Of a stretch of DNA of 64,000 bases, positions 62,010 through 64,000 are shown in pieces. The number at the start of each line of letters is the position of its first letter. Position 1 is the first letter of the stretch. The notes beneath the pieces were generated by a model. The model was not told the DNA's origin, did not search any database, and worked only from the letters and a program-made list of their open reading frames with translations. This DNA is from Nocardia higoensis (GTDB taxonomy: Bacteria; Actinomycetota; Actinomycetes; Mycobacteriales; Mycobacteriaceae), in assembly GCF_015477835.1 (NCBI RefSeq), contig NZ_JADLQN010000006.1, positions 186,001 through 250,000 on the forward strand. Direction: 5' to 3'. A program made the position numbers and the translations under genes.

Positions 62010-62235
62010 GCTGTAACCCGTTGCAGTTCGGCGAACACTGCTGTACGTTGACCGGCACGAGGCATCCCCATCGTCGTCGCCCAGTGTGGTTCCGGCGGGC
62101 CGTGATGCTCGACGACACAGTGGCCGAACCGTTCCCGAATTCCGATCAAAGCTGCCGCGAAGGCATTCTCCGCCGTGCGGAAATGAGCCGGCGTCGTTTC
62201 TACTTCATCACTTCTCCGAAAGGCCGGGAGCCGTC

Positions 62236-64000
62236 ATGCAGGATGACGTAACCGCAGTCGACCCCATCGCTGTCGTCGGAATGGCGTGCAGATTCCCCGG
62301 GCAGATCGACACCCCGGAAGCGTTGTGGCACTTCGTGATCAACGGGAAGCACACATCCAGCAAATTCCCGGCGGACCGGTCGATGACCGAGCTGGCCGAC
62401 ATCGCCGCCCCGGAGGTGGTGGCCGCGATGGCGCCGATGGGCGGATTCATCGACGAGCCAGGGGAATTCGACCCCGAGTTCTTCGGTATCAGTCCGCGCG
62501 AGGCCAAGGCGATGGACCCGCAGCAACGCATCGTGCTGGAGCTGACCTGGCAGGCGCTCGAGGACGCGCGTATCGACCCGAACACGCTGCACGACAGCGA
62601 TACCGGCGTCTACGTCGGTGCGATGGGCGGCGACTACGCCTACCTCATCCCCGGCCAGAAGGATCTCGACCCCGGCTACGTCGCGACGGGCGTGAGTCAG
62701 AGCGTGCTGTCCGGGCGCATCTCCTATGCCCTGGGCCTGCAGGGCCCGACGATGAGCATCGACACCGCCTGCTCGTCCTCGCTGGTCGCCATGCACCTGG
62801 CCGCACGGGCGCTGAAGGCGGGCGAATGCTCGCTGGCGCTGGCCGCGGGCGTGTCGATCATGTCCACGCTCACCGGTTTCTACGCGCTCGGCCAGCACGG
62901 CGCCATCTCCAAAGAGGGTCGTAGCAAACCGTATTCGGCCGACGCGGACGGTTTCTGCATGTCCGAGGGCGCGGCCGTGCTCGTGCTGGAACGGCTCTCC
63001 GATGCCAGGCGTCACGGACATCAGGTGTTCGCCCTGCTCCGTGGCGCGGCGGTGAACCAGGACGGCGCGACCAAGGGCCTGACGGTGCCGAGCACCGATG
63101 CGCAGCGCAAGGTCATCGAGGCGGCGCTGGCCGACGCGGGCCTCGGCTACGCCGATGTCGACGTGGTGGAGGGGCACGGCACCGGGACCCCGGTGGGTGA
63201 CCCGATCGAGCTGGAGGCGCTGCTGGCCACCTATGGCAGCGACCGCCCCGACGGGCAGCCGCTGCGATTGGGCTCGGTGAAGGGCAATTTCGGCCACACC
63301 CAGGCCGCGGCGGGCCTGGCCGGCGTGATCAAGATGATCGAGGCCATGCGCCACGAGGCGGTGCCGCCCTCGCTCGGCGTCTCCGAACCGACCGGCGCGG
63401 TGGACTGGTCCACGGGCGCGGTCGAGGTGGTCACCGAGACCACGCCGTGGCCGGCCGGGCACCGGCCGCGTCGCGCGGGTGTCTCGTCCTTCGGCATCAG
63501 CGGCACGAACGCGCACGTCATCGTCGAAGAACCGCCCCGTGTCAACGCCCCTGCCGCTCCGGCCGCCCCGGCTGACGGGCCGCGGCCGGCGGTGGTGCTC
63601 TGGCCGATCTCGGCGAAGACCCCGGAGGCGCTGGCGGCGCAGGCCACCGCCCTGGCCGAGCACGCCGGCGCGCACCCGGAGTATCGCGACGCCGACATCG
63701 GTTTCGCGCTGGCCACCACGCGGGCCACGTTCGATCATCGCGCGGTGGTGCTCGGCGGCGACCGCGAGGAGTTGCTGGCCGGTCTGGCGGCCGTGGCCGC
63801 GCAGCAGCCGGTCGGCCCGATCCGCGGCCAGGCACTCGCCGAGCGCGGTGTCGTGTTCGTCTTCCCCGGCCAGGGCGGGCAGTACCAGGGCATGGCCCGG
63901 CAACTACTGGCCGAGTCGGCGGAATTCGCCGCGTCCGTCGCCGAGTGCGATGCCGCCTTTGCCGAATTCGTCGACTTCTCCGTGGCCGATGTGCTGTGCG
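62236..64000 (+). CDS. Type I polyketide synthase, N-terminal part (cut by window end)
   Basis: The visible 588 residues start directly with a ketosynthase: DPIAVVGMACRFPGQIDTPEALWHFV, DTACSSSL with Cys179, EGHGTGTPVGDP with His314 and GNFGHTQAAAG with His354, the complete Cys-His-His set of an active, extending KS. A linker (TNAHVIVEEPPRVNAPAAPAAPADGPRP) is followed by the start of an acyltransferase (VFVFPGQGGQYQGMARQLL); its GHSxG lies beyond the edge. No loading ACP or CoA-ligase precedes the KS, and no docking helix is obvious, so it is probably a first or stand-alone (iterative) module. ATG 62236 has GGGAG at 5-nt spacing. Product unknown. Confidence 0.95.
   Translation, partial: MQDDVTAVDPIAVVGMACRFPGQIDTPEALWHFVINGKHTSSKFPADRSMTELADIAAPEVVAAMAPMGGFIDEPGEFDPEFFGISPREAKAMDPQQRIVLELTWQALEDARIDPNTLHDSDTGVYVGAMGGDYAYLIPGQKDLDPGYVATGVSQSVLSGRISYALGLQGPTMSIDTACSSSLVAMHLAARALKAGECSLALAAGVSIMSTLTGFYALGQHGAISKEGRSKPYSADADGFCMSEGAAVLVLERLSDARRHGHQVFALLRGAAVNQDGATKGLTVPSTDAQRKVIEAALADAGLGYADVDVVEGHGTGTPVGDPIELEALLATYGSDRPDGQPLRLGSVKGNFGHTQAAAGLAGVIKMIEAMRHEAVPPSLGVSEPTGAVDWSTGAVEVVTETTPWPAGHRPRRAGVSSFGISGTNAHVIVEEPPRVNAPAAPAAPADGPRPAVVLWPISAKTPEALAAQATALAEHAGAHPEYRDADIGFALATTRATFDHRAVVLGGDREELLAGLAAVAAQQPVGPIRGQALAERGVVFVFPGQGGQYQGMARQLLAESAEFAASVAECDAAFAEFVDFSVADVLC

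Overview
The window is high-GC actinobacterial chromosome, very probably from a mycolic-acid-containing member of Mycobacteriales and most likely Nocardia (genus is an inference). The evidence is a single-polypeptide FAS-I followed by acpS, a CmrA-type mycolate reductase, an MTB12-like lipoprotein, a group II truncated haemoglobin, a 1,640-residue NAD-glutamate dehydrogenase, and gene order close to what I recall for M. tuberculosis Rv2524c-Rv2467. I saw no insertion sequence, integrase, rRNA or CRISPR array.

Left block (1-25.5 kb): fas (5' end cut) and acpS; a TetR regulator; a one-pass membrane protein of unknown function; a daunorubicin-type ABC exporter with a divergent TetR gene; bcp; a DUF3618 protein; an Excalibur protein; a MarR regulator; a secreted SLT transglycosylase; tRNA-Lys; an L,D-transpeptidase; tRNA-His; orn; a HerA-like ATPase; cmrA; and fadH with padR. 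Between the HerA-like ATPase gene and cmrA lies a 19-codon gene with its own promoter-like sequence, ribosome binding site and 15-bp terminator stem.

Middle block (25.5-37 kb), which looks accessory relative to M. tuberculosis: an MFS transporter; a FabR/DesT-type regulator divergent from a ferredoxin reductase-acyl desaturase-small protein operon, with a DesT-like palindrome between them; a DUF4254 protein; a lone ectB; a NUDIX hydrolase; tRNA-Arg; a CopD-CtaG fusion; and a PLP-dependent dehydratase.

Right block (37-55.7 kb) follows Rv2477c-Rv2467: ettA, gdh, thioesterase, Rv2474c-like, HNH nuclease, glbO, aglA, ctaJ, DUF5130 and pepN, then purC. It is interrupted by azlCD with a divergent XRE-cupin regulator, an 8-bp minisatellite, and a two-gene toxin-antitoxin-like module with a palindromic promoter.

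The right edge (55.8-64 kb) holds a membrane beta-propeller-like protein, an MTB12-like lipoprotein, a MacB-type ABC transporter with an SRPBCC protein, and, divergent from these, the start of a type I polyketide synthase cut by the window end.

Several starts lie 6-8 nt downstream of a TANNNT-like -10 hexamer with no convincing Shine-Dalgarno sequence, which suggests frequent leaderless transcription. That pattern decided several start calls. Many convergent or terminal gene ends carry perfect GC-rich hairpins without long T tracts.
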